Origin: Marinifilum breve
GTDB taxonomy: Bacteria > Bacteroidota > Bacteroidia > Bacteroidales > Marinifilaceae
Assembly: GCF_003202155.1 (NCBI RefSeq)
Contig: NZ_QFLI01000013.1
Location: 62,001-126,000, forward strand
Length of the DNA stretch: 64,000 nt
Direction of reading: 5' to 3'
Below, one piece after another: positions 1 to 9,822 of the stretch. The notes beneath the pieces were generated by a model. The model searched no databases. It saw only the letters and a list, made by a program, of their open reading frames with translations, and was not told the DNA's origin. Positions within the stretch are counted from its first letter, which is position 1, and the number at the start of each line of letters is the position of its first letter. The position numbers were made by a program, and so were the translations under genes.

Positions 1-2367
1 CGAGCAGGAATGCGTGTTGCCATTTGTGAGCAATTGGAAGATCCTAAAAAGACCAAAAAGCTCGTAAAACGGGGGATTATCGAGTTGGTAACTCCTGGTG
101 TTTCTTATAATGATAATGTACTTGAACATCGAGAAAATAACTTTTTGGCTTGTGTACATTTGGAGAAGAAATCTGCTGGGATTGCATTTTTAGATGCATC
201 GACAGGAGAGTTTTTAACTGCCGAAGGAAATTTTGAATACATCGACAAATTGCTTGGAAACTTTCAGCCCAAGGAAGTATTGTATCAAAAAGGCAAAGAG
301 AAAATCTTCCATGAATTGTTTGGTGGTAAATTCTACACTTTTACTATGGATGATTGGGTATTTACCGAAAGTGCTGCCAATGATCGATTGTTAAGACACT
401 TTGAAACCACATCGCTTAAAGGTTTTGGAGTGCAAAATTTAAGAAGTGGAATCATCGCTTCGGGTGCGGTTTTACATTATCTGGATATTACCAAACACAG
501 TCAGGCTGGACATGTTACTCAGCTTTCCAGAATTGAGGAAGATAGGTATGTGTGGTTGGATAAATTCACGGTTCGAAACCTTGAGTTATTTGGTGCTTTA
601 AACGATGGAGCGCATACACTGTCTCAGATCATGGACAAAACTTTGAGTCCAATGGGCTCTCGTTTGCTGAAACGTTGGATTGCTTTGCCATTAAAAGATA
701 CGGCGCGTATCAATACTCGTTTGGATGTAGTGAAATATTTCTACGAAAAGGACAATGAAGCCTTAAGTGTAGAAGATGAAATCAGACAAATTGGAGATTT
801 AGAGAGAATTATTTCCAAAGTGGCTGTGGCAAGAGTAAGTCCTCGAGAAGTGGTTCAATTGAAAAATGCTCTATTAGCCATTGAGCCAATCAAGAGTTTC
901 TGTTTGAATTCGGGAAATTCAGGTTTGCTAAAAATTGGAGAACAGTTGAATCCTTGCATTAGTGTTCGGGAGAAAATTGAGAAGGAGATAAAAGCTGATC
1001 CACCAAACATGGTAAGTAAAGGTGGCGTAATAGCCGATGGCGTTTCGGAAGAATTGGATGAGCTTCGTAAAATTGCATTCTCAGGTAAAGATTACCTGGT
1101 ACAAATGCAGGTTCGTGAAAGTGAGAGAACAGGAATTCCATCGCTTAAAATAGGATTCAATAATGTATTTGGTTACTATATTGAGGTAAGAAATACACAC
1201 AAGGATAAAGTTCCTGAAGAGTGGATTAGGAAACAAACTTTGGTTAGTGCCGAACGATACATTACACAGGAACTAAAAGAGTATGAAGAAAAAATACTTG
1301 GTGCTGAAGAGAAAATTTTGGCTTTAGAAACCCGATTATATAATGAATTGGTTTTAAGTATTGCTGATTACATTTCTTCCATTCAGTTAAATGCAGCAAT
1401 GATTGGGCGCTTGGATTGTTTGTTGTCCTTTGCGCGTTTGGCAAGAGACAATAATTATTCCTGTCCGGAAATTAATGATTCATCGGTAATAGATATAAAA
1501 CAAGGAAGACACCCTGTAATCGAAAAGCAATTGCCAATTGATGAGCAGTACATTGCCAATGATGTTTATCTTGATAATGAAAGCCAGCAGGTGATTATTA
1601 TTACGGGGCCTAATATGGCGGGTAAGTCTGCATTGTTGAGACAAACTGCATTAATTGTTCTGATGGCTCAAATCGGTAGTTTCGTTCCTGCCGAATCAGC
1701 AAAAATTGGATATGTTGATAAGATATTTACGCGTGTAGGTGCTTCTGATAATATCTCTTTGGGAGAATCAACATTTATGGTAGAGATGAATGAAGCTGCA
1801 AGTATTTTGAACAACCTTTCATCGCGAAGTTTAATTCTTTTGGATGAATTGGGACGCGGCACCAGTACTTATGATGGTATTTCCATTGCATGGTCGATTG
1901 TGGAGTATATTCATGAGAATGCAAAAGCAAAAGCCAAAACGTTATTTGCAACCCATTATCATGAATTGAATGAGATGGAGAAATCATTTAATAGGGTAAA
2001 GAATTATAATGTTTCGGTGAAGGAGGTCAATAATAAGGTGATTTTCCTAAGAAAATTGGTTCCTGGAGGTTCAAATCACAGTTTTGGGATTCATGTAGCC
2101 AGAATGGCTGGTATGCCAAAATCGGTGGTGAAACGTGCTGATGAAATTCTAATTCAGTTGGAAGGCAACAAGAATGGTGAGTCGTTGGCAAAACCTGTTG
2201 GTGATATTGCACAACAGCGTGAAGGTTATCAAATGAGTTTTTTCCAGCTTGATGATCCGGTTCTGGAACAAATTCGTGAAGAAATATCGGATTTGGATGT
2301 AAATAATCTTACTCCGATTGAAGCTTTGAACAAATTAAATGAGATAAAAAAGATCTCAGGATTGTAA
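1..2367 (+). CDS. mutS: DNA mismatch repair protein MutS, 3' part (5' end outside window)
   Basis: MutS recognises mismatches and starts repair with MutL. The reading frame is open from base 1, and the first residues ([11 protein letters not shown]) match the middle of the mismatch-binding domain, so roughly 80 N-terminal residues and the true start lie upstream of the window. Visible parts are the connector and core/clamp domains, the P-loop GPNMAGKS near 1609-1632, the Walker B/signature region [10 protein letters not shown] near 1840, and the ATP-binding FATHYHEL motif near 1947. The C-terminus holds the short helix-turn-helix and dimer tail. About 475 bp without a gene follow. Identification is secure; only the start is missing. 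Confidence 0.97.
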   Translation, partial: RAGMRVAICEQLEDPKKTKKLVKRGIIELVTPGVSYNDNVLEHRENNFLACVHLEKKSAGIAFLDASTGEFLTAEGNFEYIDKLLGNFQPKEVLYQKGKEKIFHELFGGKFYTFTMDDWVFTESAANDRLLRHFETTSLKGFGVQNLRSGIIASGAVLHYLDITKHSQAGHVTQLSRIEEDRYVWLDKFTVRNLELFGALNDGAHTLSQIMDKTLSPMGSRLLKRWIALPLKDTARINTRLDVVKYFYEKDNEALSVEDEIRQIGDLERIISKVAVARVSPREVVQLKNALLAIEPIKSFCLNSGNSGLLKIGEQLNPCISVREKIEKEIKADPPNMVSKGGVIADGVSEELDELRKIAFSGKDYLVQMQVRESERTGIPSLKIGFNNVFGYYIEVRNTHKDKVPEEWIRKQTLVSAERYITQELKEYEEKILGAEEKILALETRLYNELVLSIADYISSIQLNAAMIGRLDCLLSFARLARDNNYSCPEINDSSVIDIKQGRHPVIEKQLPIDEQYIANDVYLDNESQQVIIITGPNMAGKSALLRQTALIVLMAQIGSFVPAESAKIGYVDKIFTRVGASDNISLGESTFMVEMNEAASILNNLSSRSLILLDELGRGTSTYDGISIAWSIVEYIHENAKAKAKTLFATHYHELNEMEKSFNRVKNYNVSVKEVNNKVIFLRKLVPGGSNHSFGIHVARMAGMPKSVVKRADEILIQLEGNKNGESLAKPVGDIAQQREGYQMSFFQLDDPVLEQIREEISDLDVNNLTPIEALNKLNEIKKISGL

Positions 2368-2843
2368 AAACAGGAGCTCGATTAAAAATATCCGCCACAG
2401 AAAGTCAGATTTATTCGAAATTTGCTCTAAAAAATTAGAAAGAATATCGGGATGTTTTGAAGAATTTTAAAAATCTTGATTGGATTAAGATGACTTCTTC
2501 ATAGAATTTGACTGCTTTTGGCATAAATTTCCTCAAATCCCCTCGAAATAGTCCTTCGGTGATTTGAGAATATTTCTACAAAAATCAGTTCAAGCTGTGA
2601 CAATATTTTTATTTGATCTCAGGTTTCTAAAAAAAAATAAAAAAAAGTGAGATCCCCATTTTTAAAGGCTTTTGGCGCCTATTGTCTGAATTTCAATAAG
2701 TCAGAAATAATGTTTTCCGGAAAGCCTTTATTGGGATCAAAAAAAAATGAGATAATTGTTTTTTTTCTTTTGCAGAATAAAAAAATACGCATATATTTGC
2801 ATCGCAATTGAGAGAACAACGGTTCACTTTTAAAAAGCAAAAT
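2368..2843. other. Intergenic region between mutS and tRNA-Gly
   Basis: No convincing gene is present. The region is AT-rich with several A tracts. It contains one separated inverted repeat (2651-2672 against 2721-2738) and, close to the tRNA, a good promoter. Short open frames here have no family features. Confidence 0.6.
2769..2799 (+). promoter_or_regulatory. Bacteroidota-type promoter for tRNA-Gly/tRNA-Leu
   Basis: TTTG at 2769-2772 and TATATTTG at 2792-2799 match the -33 and -7 elements (TTTG, TAnnTTTG) of the Bacteroidota primary sigma factor, with 19 nt between them. The tRNA-Gly gene begins about 45 nt downstream. Confidence 0.75.
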
Positions 2844-2916
2844 GCGAGAATAGCTCAGTTGGTAGAGCATAACCTTGCCAAGGTTAGGGTCGCGAGTTCG
2901 AGTCTCGTTTCTCGCT
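2844..2916 (+). tRNA. tRNA-Gly (anticodon GCC)
   Basis: A complete cloverleaf is visible: acceptor GCGAGAA pairs with TTCTCGC, the D-arm carries AGCTCAGTTGGTAGAGC, the anticodon loop reads CTTGCCAAG with GCC, and the T-arm has GTTCGAGTC. The discriminator is T2916 and CCA is not encoded. It is followed after 16 nt by tRNA-Leu and is probably co-transcribed with it. Confidence 0.97.
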
Positions 2917-2932
2917 CAAATCCAATAAGGAT

Positions 2933-3019
2933 GCCCGGGTGGTGGAATTGGTAGACACGCTGGACTTAAAATCCAGTGGCTTCACGGCCGTGCGGGTTCA
3001 AGTCCCGCCCCGGGTACCA
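2933..3019 (+). tRNA. tRNA-Leu (anticodon TAA), CCA encoded
   Basis: A class II tRNA with a long variable arm. Acceptor GCCCGGG pairs with CCCGGGT (first pair G-U). The anticodon stem-loop CTGGA-CTTAAAA-TCCAG gives TAA, the T-arm has GGTTCAAGTCC, the discriminator is A3016, and CCA is present at 3017-3019. It shares a promoter with the upstream tRNA-Gly and ends in a strong terminator. Confidence 0.97.
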
Positions 3020-3023
3020 GGGT

Positions 3024-3056
3024 AAAAGCCGTTTCAGAAATGAAACGGCTTTTTTT
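3024..3056 (+). terminator. Rho-independent terminator after the tRNA-Gly/Leu unit
   Basis: A perfect 10-bp stem (AGCCGTTTCA / TGAAACGGCT) with a GAAA loop is followed by a run of T at 3051-3056. Confidence 0.9.
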
Positions 3057-3087
3057 ATGCAATAAACTTTCCTGCTCAATAGCACAC

Positions 3088-3117
3088 TTGCCAGTAAAAA
3101 AATAATATATACTTTTG
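3088..3117 (+). promoter_or_regulatory. Promoter in front of the cobalamin riboswitch
   Basis: TTG at 3088-3090 and TACTTTTG at 3110-3117 fit the Bacteroidota -33/-7 consensus with 19 nt spacing. The riboswitch begins just downstream, so this promoter probably drives the whole cobalamin operon. Confidence 0.7.
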
Positions 3118-3123
3118 CGACCG

Positions 3124-3320
3124 TAATGGTTCTAGTTGCATCTTCTTGTGCAATAGGATTAAAAGGGAATGCAGTGAAAATCTGCAACAGTTCCCGCTGC
3201 TGTAAGTCTGGTTCCGAAATTTAGGAATTGCGATTTTTAATACTACAGCCACTGTCCGGCTTTCGACGGATGGGAAGGCATAAAAATCAGGATAAGTCAG
3301 AAGACCTGCCATCACAGTGA
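3124..3320 (+). promoter_or_regulatory. Cobalamin (B12) riboswitch
   Basis: The conserved landmarks occur in the correct order: AAAAGGGAATGCAGTG and AATCTGCAACAG near 3160-3192, CCCGCTGCTGTAAG near 3193-3206, GCCACTGTCCGGC near 3248, and GTCAGAAGACCTGCC (B12 box region) at 3297-3310. It lies about 120 nt upstream of a TonB receptor gene and of transport and synthesis genes for cobalamin, which agrees with ligand-dependent repression. The remaining leader, 3321-3442, probably carries the expression platform. No intrinsic terminator is obvious, so control of translation is more likely. Confidence 0.95.
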
Positions 3321-3442
3321 TTAAACATTTTGCTTCCGGGACAGAAGTTTGTGTTTGGGACTTATTGGTTTTAATGTTCTGAATTATTCTCGTCGTTATT
3401 AAGGATTGCAAAGTGAAGTTATTAATGTTTTAATATCTTGCT

Positions 3443-5626
3443 ATGCAAAAGATTTATGTTGTAGCTATTATGCTACTAATTTCAGTGACTTTCGTTAATG
3501 CACAAAATGCTGTGCTAAAAGGGGTGGTAACCCAAAAAAGCAATCAACAAGCAATGCCAGGTGCTAGTGTTTATTTCTCAGGCACTACTACAGGAACAGC
3601 AACCAACAACAAAGGTGAATACAAGATTAAGAATTTAAAGCCTGGTGATTACGATTTGGTTGTATCCTTTTCGGGATATAGCCGTCAAAAGCAGAAAATT
3701 ACCCTTAAGGAAGGTATTAATGTTCTAAATTTTGCAATGGTGGAATCCAAAAGTCAGTTGGGAGAAATTGTTGTAACCGGAACAGGTACAGCTCACCATT
3801 TAAAAACAGCTCCCGTTCAAACTGAATTGATTGGTAAAAAAGCCATTGCTAGCTCTGGAGCTTCAGATTTTAATGAGTTGATGATGAGTGTAAGCCCATC
3901 ATTCGATTTTAATCCAGGAACCATGGGAGGAATGATGACCATTAATGGTTTGGGTAACGATTTTATTCTCGTTCTTGTTGATGGCAAACGCATGTATGGA
4001 GATGTTGGAGGAAATACCGACCTAAACAGAATTAATCCGGATGATGTTGAGCGCATTGAAGTTTTAAAAGGTGCATCTTCTTTACTTTACGGATCGGATG
4101 CCATTGCGGGTGTTGTGAATATCATTACTAAAAAATCAAAACAGAAGGTTAATATTTCTAATACGAGTCGTATTCGTGAGCATAGAACTTACCAACAAAG
4201 CAATGCTATTGATCTAAACTTAGGTAAATTCTCATGGAATGGAAATTTTAATCACAAAAGAAGTGATGGATGGAAATTAAGCCCCTTTGAAATAGATGAT
4301 GATGAGTTGGTTGAAACAGATAAAAGAGCTCAGTACGAGTACAATGACTTTACATTCGCTCAAACTTTAAAGTTCCGTGCTACTAAGAGATTGGAAATGT
4401 ATGCAGGAAATTCATTTTTCAAAAAGCATGTAAAAAGACCTACTTCTATTTATAAGTATGGTTATTTCTATACCGATAAATCTTTTGAGGTAGGGGCAAA
4501 GTATTTATTAAATAAGAAAGATTACGTATCGGTTGACTATAACTTTGATCAATACAGATACTATTACAGATACAATCAAGATTATAAAACTTTTACCAAA
4601 AGCGATAAGGAAATTCAGAATGATCAAAGAATGAGCAATTTTAGAATGAAGTATGTAAATGTCATTTCTAAAAATAACACGCTTACTTTAGGTGCTGATT
4701 ATCTGAAAGAGAAGATGGTTTCGGAAGATCGTTTGGTAAATGGAAAGGCAGATGCCAAAACAATTGCCTTATATGCTCAGGAAGAAATTAAATTACTAGA
4801 AAAACTTCAGTTGGTAGCAGGAACCCGTTACGTAAAACACAATGAATTTGGTAGTGCTTTTACGCCTAAAGTATCTTTATTGTACAAACTAAATCATTTT
4901 AACTTTCGTGGAACTTACGGATTTGGCTTTAAGGCTCCAACCGTAAAAGAATTGTATTACGCTTACGAAAAACGAGGAAACCTTTATTTGGGTAACGAAG
5001 ATTTGGATCCTCAGAAATCAAGATATTCTTCATTGGGAGTAGAGTTTCATAATGATTTTCTTTCAGCAAGTATTACTGGATACATCAACAAAGTTGATGA
5101 TCTGATCGCATACGAAACCGTGGATCTATTGCCAGAGGACAAAGAAAATAAAATCAAAAGAAGACGCAAGCATTACAATGTTGATGAGTCAAAATCTCAA
5201 GGGATTGATTTCTTATTGAACGCAAAATTAGGAGCAGGCTTTACTCTTGGAGGTGGATACAGCTATGTTAATGCCAAAGATGAAACCACAGGTGAAAAGT
5301 TAGATGGAGTTGCCGAAAACTACGGAAATGTTCGTTTGGCTTACGATCGTTCATGGAAGAACTATTCCTTTAATGCTACAATTTTGGGACGTATTCAGGA
5401 TGAAAAATCATATGACAATGGAGAAGATAATGCCAAAGGATACGATTTGTGGAAACTTACCACGAATCACAAGTTTTTAAACTTTGGTTCATTCATTTTA
5501 GAAGCTCAACTTGGGGTTGATAACATTTTCGATTATGTAGATGATAGTCCATATGGTTCGCATTATGGAACCATTAATCCTGGACGTACATTTTTTGCTG
5601 GTATTAAAATCAATTTTGCGAAATAG
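3443..5626 (+). CDS. btuB: TonB-dependent outer membrane receptor, BtuB-like
   Basis: An outer membrane receptor, probably for cobalamin or other corrinoids, energised by TonB. The signal peptide covers residues 1-20 (cut after VNA). A carboxypeptidase-regulatory-like domain follows at about 22-100, then a plug domain at about 115-230 (LVDGKR, VERIEVLKG, VVNIITK), then a beta-barrel to the aromatic C-terminus. The length of 727 aa is normal for the family. The substrate is inferred from the upstream cobalamin riboswitch and from the downstream BtuFCD and corrin synthesis genes. Iron or cobalt chelate uptake cannot be excluded from sequence alone. Confidence 0.9.
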   Translation: MQKIYVVAIMLLISVTFVNAQNAVLKGVVTQKSNQQAMPGASVYFSGTTTGTATNNKGEYKIKNLKPGDYDLVVSFSGYSRQKQKITLKEGINVLNFAMVESKSQLGEIVVTGTGTAHHLKTAPVQTELIGKKAIASSGASDFNELMMSVSPSFDFNPGTMGGMMTINGLGNDFILVLVDGKRMYGDVGGNTDLNRINPDDVERIEVLKGASSLLYGSDAIAGVVNIITKKSKQKVNISNTSRIREHRTYQQSNAIDLNLGKFSWNGNFNHKRSDGWKLSPFEIDDDELVETDKRAQYEYNDFTFAQTLKFRATKRLEMYAGNSFFKKHVKRPTSIYKYGYFYTDKSFEVGAKYLLNKKDYVSVDYNFDQYRYYYRYNQDYKTFTKSDKEIQNDQRMSNFRMKYVNVISKNNTLTLGADYLKEKMVSEDRLVNGKADAKTIALYAQEEIKLLEKLQLVAGTRYVKHNEFGSAFTPKVSLLYKLNHFNFRGTYGFGFKAPTVKELYYAYEKRGNLYLGNEDLDPQKSRYSSLGVEFHNDFLSASITGYINKVDDLIAYETVDLLPEDKENKIKRRRKHYNVDESKSQGIDFLLNAKLGAGFTLGGGYSYVNAKDETTGEKLDGVAENYGNVRLAYDRSWKNYSFNATILGRIQDEKSYDNGEDNAKGYDLWKLTTNHKFLNFGSFILEAQLGVDNIFDYVDDSPYGSHYGTINPGRTFFAGIKINFAK

Positions 5627-5628
5627 TT

Positions 5629-7104
5629 TTGAAAGGATTAAATAAATACCTCATTCAAATCCACAACATATCAGGTTCATTATTGAGCCTGATGTTTGTG
5701 GTTTGGTTTATCTCAGGAATCGTCCTTATTTTCGATGGTTTTCCTCATGCTTCTCGCAAAGATCGATTTTTACATCTTACCGAGTTTAAAAAACAGGATT
5801 TTGAGAATTTACAAGCTCCTCCCATATCTTTCAAAGGGAAAGTGGCATTGGAACTATGTGATGGAAAACCTGTTTATAGAGTCAAGTCAGGCCGAAAAGC
5901 ACAAAAAACTTATGATGCCATAAGTTTAAAGCCAATTGCTTCTTTTGATGAAAATCATGCCAAAAAGCTAAGCTCATCTTTTAACGGATATCCTGCAAAG
6001 AAGATAGAAAAGATAAATGAATTGGACGACTGGATGCCATGGTCTTATTATCGACCTTTATTGCCATTGTACAAATGCAAAATGAGCGATCCAGCACACA
6101 CTGTTTTATACATTTCAGAAAAAACTGGAGAGATTGTTCAGGAAACCAACAGAAGAGCCAGATGGAGCGCTCGTTTTGGAGCAATTCCACATTGGATTTA
6201 CTTTAAGAAACTACGATTGGCAAAGGATACCTGGAAGCTTGTAGTGATTATTTTGTCTTCTATTGGAATTATCATGTGTCTAACTGGAATATATGTTGGA
6301 TTTCTACGTAAGAACAATCGCAAAAAGAAGGGAATTACACCTTACAAGAAATTTTGGTACAAATGGCATCATCTTACAGGCTTCTTTTTCGGTCTGTTTG
6401 TATTTACATTCATATTGAGTGGCTTTTTTTCATTGGCCTCAGTTCCCGATTGGATGGTTGGAGTGAATTCAGAAGAGAAAATCGACATTGAATGGAATCA
6501 AAAGTTAGATTTATCAAGTCATAGAAATACATTGCCAATTGAAATTTTTAACGCTTTGAATGATAAGGAAGGTGTTCGCAAAATTGAGTGGAAGACCGTT
6601 TTAAATACTCCTCAATTCAGAGTTTATTACAAGGATTATCAAAAATCAAAAGTTTATACTTTAGAAGATGATAGAGTGATTCCGCAAAAGCAATTTACTT
6701 TAGCTGATGTCAAACAAAAGTCTGAAGAGAAATTTAAGAATACTAAATTCTCTGTAGTTGAGCAGAATGATTACGACAATTATTATTCTGGATCAGCTAT
6801 GTATTATTTGCCGACCTTTGCCTATAAAATAGAACTTGCTGATGAAGCCAATACCTGGCTGTATATTGATCCTGCAAGTGGAGAACGCATTAAAAAATTA
6901 ACTAAAAATACACGATTACGCCGCTGGCTGTATCGCTTTTTTCACACATTGGATTTGGCCATTTTAAAGCAAAATGATACGCTGAGAAAAACTCTTTTAA
7001 TTCTCTTATCATTGGTTGGGTTAGCGGTTAGCATTACAGGCTTAATGCTTTCTTTTAAATGGTTCAGGAGAAATTATAACAAACTAATTAACACTAAAAA
7101 ATAA
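5629..7104 (+). CDS. PepSY-associated transmembrane protein
   Basis: An inner membrane protein of the PepSY_TM family, often found beside TonB receptors for metal chelates. Four hydrophobic helices are seen near residues 13-33, 203-226, 248-270 and 452-475, with two large periplasmic portions between them. The TTG start lies two bases after the stop of the receptor gene. The next ATG (5692) would cut into the first helix, so TTG is preferred. Relatives are described as iron-regulated membrane proteins, some linked to reduction of siderophore-bound metal. Here the riboswitch operon suggests a part in corrinoid or cobalt handling, but the reaction is unknown. Confidence 0.8.
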   Translation: MKGLNKYLIQIHNISGSLLSLMFVVWFISGIVLIFDGFPHASRKDRFLHLTEFKKQDFENLQAPPISFKGKVALELCDGKPVYRVKSGRKAQKTYDAISLKPIASFDENHAKKLSSSFNGYPAKKIEKINELDDWMPWSYYRPLLPLYKCKMSDPAHTVLYISEKTGEIVQETNRRARWSARFGAIPHWIYFKKLRLAKDTWKLVVIILSSIGIIMCLTGIYVGFLRKNNRKKKGITPYKKFWYKWHHLTGFFFGLFVFTFILSGFFSLASVPDWMVGVNSEEKIDIEWNQKLDLSSHRNTLPIEIFNALNDKEGVRKIEWKTVLNTPQFRVYYKDYQKSKVYTLEDDRVIPQKQFTLADVKQKSEEKFKNTKFSVVEQNDYDNYYSGSAMYYLPTFAYKIELADEANTWLYIDPASGERIKKLTKNTRLRRWLYRFFHTLDLAILKQNDTLRKTLLILLSLVGLAVSITGLMLSFKWFRRNYNKLINTKK

Positions 7105-7111
7105 TAGCACT

Positions 7112-7990
7112 ATGAAACGAATTTTGCTTTTAAGTATATTTTTCTTGTTGATATTGAATGTGCAAATGACATATGCACATAAAAAAGTAGAGGACAAAAA
7201 AGGCATTCTTTTGGTAACTTTTGGAAGCAGTTATCCTGAAACCAGAGTTGCATTTGAGAATATAGATAAAATTGTAAAAGCCGAGTTTCCAAATGTGGAG
7301 ATTAGATGGGCTTACACTTCAAAAATCGTTAGAAAGATTTTAAAGAAACGAGGAGAGAATATCGATTCTCCTGCTGAAGCTTTGGCTAAAATGGGAGAGG
7401 ATGGGTTTACTCATGTTGCGGTTCAATCTTTACATATCATTCCTGGCGAAGAGTATGATAATTTGAAACATACCGTTGAAGTTTTCAATGGGATGCCTAA
7501 AGGAATTAAAGCAACAGAGATTGGAGCTCCATTGCTATTTTTAGATCATGACCAGATGCAATTGGCGGATGCTTTACATCAAAAGTTTGAAAGTAAATTG
7601 AATTCTAACACAGCAGTTCTGTTTATGGGACATGGTTCACATCACCAGTCGAATATTTATTATCCTGGATTTGAATACTACTTAAAGCAAAAATCATATC
7701 AATACTTTGTAGGTACGGTAGAAGGTTTTCCTTTGTTGGATGCTATTCTTCCTCAGTTAAAATCGAAAGGAATTAAAAAGGTAATCCTAACTCCTTTTAT
7801 GTCGGTAGCTGGTGATCATGCAAGAAATGATATGGCTGGAAGTGAAGAGGATAGTTGGAAAACCATTCTTGAGAAAGAGGGATTCACTACAGAAATTGAA
7901 ATGATTGGTTTGGCAGAATATGATGATGTTGTTGACATTTGGGTAAAACATTTAAAAGAAGTTTGCAAAGATCTACATGCAAGAGACTAG
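7112..7990 (+). CDS. cbiK: Sirohydrochlorin cobaltochelatase CbiK, with signal peptide
   Basis: CbiK inserts Co2+ into sirohydrochlorin at the start of the anaerobic cobalamin route. The core matches the family: SLHIIPGEEY (H108), FMGHGSHH (H174) and SVAGDHARNDMAG (H236), with H174 and H236 at the known metal-binding histidine positions. The first 22 residues form a signal peptide (MKR, a long hydrophobic stretch, then TYA before HKK), so the mature protein should lie in the periplasm, as in the CbiK-P type known from Desulfovibrio. That is odd, because the rest of the pathway is cytoplasmic. The gene sits 7 bp after the PepSY gene. Confidence 0.92.
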   Translation: MKRILLLSIFFLLILNVQMTYAHKKVEDKKGILLVTFGSSYPETRVAFENIDKIVKAEFPNVEIRWAYTSKIVRKILKKRGENIDSPAEALAKMGEDGFTHVAVQSLHIIPGEEYDNLKHTVEVFNGMPKGIKATEIGAPLLFLDHDQMQLADALHQKFESKLNSNTAVLFMGHGSHHQSNIYYPGFEYYLKQKSYQYFVGTVEGFPLLDAILPQLKSKGIKKVILTPFMSVAGDHARNDMAGSEEDSWKTILEKEGFTTEIEMIGLAEYDDVVDIWVKHLKEVCKDLHARD

Positions 7991-7994
7991 TATC

Positions 7995-8696
7995 ATGCGA
8001 GTTGTTTTATTTCTTGCGTTCTTATGCAGTTTATGTTGCAGCAGTGCCCAAGAAATTGAAGATTATCAATTGGTAGGCTTTCGCTCATACACCTATAATG
8101 TAAAAGGAGAGAAGGTTGAGAAACGAACTTTTGATTCAAAACAAAAATTGAAAAGTTTTGTTCGATACATATTTGATGACAATGGGAATAAGATTGAAAC
8201 TCTAAAGTACAATCACGACACCATTTTACAGACTCGTTACATCTACATTTATAACAGAGAGAATGTAAAAGTTAGAAGTTTAAAGTTGAATTTTTCTAAG
8301 AATGCCGAAAGTAGTAAGGTTTATATCGTAAATGAAAACGATAAAAATGTGAGAACCGACTACTTTGATCAAGGTGGATTAAGTAAATACACATTAATAA
8401 GTTATACGGATAAAGGTGAATATGAAAGTCGTAAAACATTTAATAAAAGTGATGATTTGCTTTCGAATACTGGTTATAAATACAAATATGAGAACAATAG
8501 AGTTTCCGAAAAGCTAAGGTTTTCAGGAGAGAAATTGGTATCAAAAACTATTTATAAATATGATGAAAAAGGGAATAAAATTAGTTATTCTATTTTTAAT
8601 CTTTCGGGCAGAAAATCAAATAAAAAGAGGTTGTATCAATACAATTCAAAGGGACAATGTATTGGTTCCAAAGTTTATGAATCGATAAAATTATAA
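7995..8696 (+). CDS. Exported protein of unknown function in the B12 operon
   Basis: Not assigned to a named family. The frame opens upstream inside cbiK, but the ATG at 7995 gives a clean signal peptide (hydrophobic to about residue 18, cut near SSA) and starts 4 bp after the cbiK stop, so this start is chosen. The mature part is rich in Y, N, K and D and carries repeated short strands such as YKYDEKGNKISY and YQYNSKGQCIG that resemble RHS/YD-type repeats. It is probably periplasmic or on the surface. Position between cbiK and the ABC transporter suggests the riboswitch controls it too. Function unknown. Confidence 0.75.
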   Translation: MRVVLFLAFLCSLCCSSAQEIEDYQLVGFRSYTYNVKGEKVEKRTFDSKQKLKSFVRYIFDDNGNKIETLKYNHDTILQTRYIYIYNRENVKVRSLKLNFSKNAESSKVYIVNENDKNVRTDYFDQGGLSKYTLISYTDKGEYESRKTFNKSDDLLSNTGYKYKYENNRVSEKLRFSGEKLVSKTIYKYDEKGNKISYSIFNLSGRKSNKKRLYQYNSKGQCIGSKVYESIKL

Positions 8697-8700
8697 ACAG

Positions 8701-9822
8701 ATGAAGAGAGCTGTATATATTTTGATGCTAGGATTAGCGGTATTTATGTTTTCGTGTAAAAACAAAACTGTAAACTCCTCAAATAGTAAGGAAAATGAAC
8801 AGGTTGTTGATATTCAATTAAAACACGCTAAAGAATTCAAGATTGAAAAACATTCTGACAAAACCGTTATAAAGATTCACAAAAAAGGAGAAGAAGGTGT
8901 TTTTGACACTTTCAATCTTGTAAAGAATAAGGCAAACACCAAGGGTCTTGCAAATAGCATTCCGGTTCCTTGTAAGAGAATTGTTTGCTTGTCGAGTACA
9001 CAGTTAGGTTACTTTTTTGCATTGGATGATATCGATGATATTGTAGCCATAAACAGCAGTCGATACCTGCGACATGAAGGAATGAAAGCCTTGGTTGAAG
9101 CCGGAAAGGTGAAAAGAATTGGAAAAGAAGGAAACTTTAATCTTGAAATGCTTGCGGCTCTAGATCCGGATGTAATATTTGTATCTCCGTTTAAAGTTGG
9201 AGGCTTCGATGTTTTGAGAAATCTAGGAATTCCCTTGGTGCCAATGGCTGCTTATAATGAAGAAACTCCATTGGGAAGAGCAGAATGGATTAAAATGCTT
9301 GCGCTTTTTGTAGGGCAGGAAGAGAAAGCGGATTCTATCTTTAATGGAATAGAATCTCGATATCAAAACCTAAAAAAAATTGCCTCGAATGTTGAAAAAC
9401 GACCAACAGTTTTCTCTGGAAAAATGAGATCGGGAAGTTGGTATGTTCCGGGAGGAAATAGTTTTTATGCGCACTATTTTCGCGATGCAGGGGCTGATTA
9501 CATCATTAAGGACAATAAGCAAGGAGCTTACCCGGTAGATTTTGAAACCATATACAGCAAGGCTTCCAATTGTGATTTTTGGAGAATTATTCATCCCGAA
9601 AAATCTGGTTTAAGCCTGAAATATTTAGGTGATCAGGATCCAAGATATATGGATTTTAATGCATTTCAGAATAAGAATGTAATTTTGTGCAATATTCGTG
9701 AAAAGCCATACTACGAACAGGCAGGTATGAAACCTGATGTTTTATTGGCAGATTACATTCATTTTTTTCATCCGGAATTGTTGCCGGAGCATAAACCTTA
9801 TTTTTACGAAAGGCTGAAATGA
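8701..9822 (+). CDS. btuF: Periplasmic corrinoid-binding lipoprotein, BtuF-like
   Basis: The substrate-binding subunit of a BtuCDF/FecBCD-class ABC transporter. A lipoprotein signal ends at C19 (FMFSC). The helical-backbone metal/vitamin receptor fold is recognisable from KRIVCLSSTQLGYFFAL, the LDPDVIFVSP segment and the closing ADYIHFFHPEL. The last bases overlap the permease start (ATGA at 9819-9822), so the genes are translationally coupled. Substrate is inferred as cobalamin or cobinamide from the operon; haem or siderophore binding is the alternative. Confidence 0.85.
   Translation: MKRAVYILMLGLAVFMFSCKNKTVNSSNSKENEQVVDIQLKHAKEFKIEKHSDKTVIKIHKKGEEGVFDTFNLVKNKANTKGLANSIPVPCKRIVCLSSTQLGYFFALDDIDDIVAINSSRYLRHEGMKALVEAGKVKRIGKEGNFNLEMLAALDPDVIFVSPFKVGGFDVLRNLGIPLVPMAAYNEETPLGRAEWIKMLALFVGQEEKADSIFNGIESRYQNLKKIASNVEKRPTVFSGKMRSGSWYVPGGNSFYAHYFRDAGADYIIKDNKQGAYPVDFETIYSKASNCDFWRIIHPEKSGLSLKYLGDQDPRYMDFNAFQNKNVILCNIREKPYYEQAGMKPDVLLADYIHFFHPELLPEHKPYFYERLK

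Noticed and set aside
3076-3411. 111-residue open frame on the minus strand
   Set aside because: It lies across the cobalamin riboswitch on the opposite strand and has no protein features.
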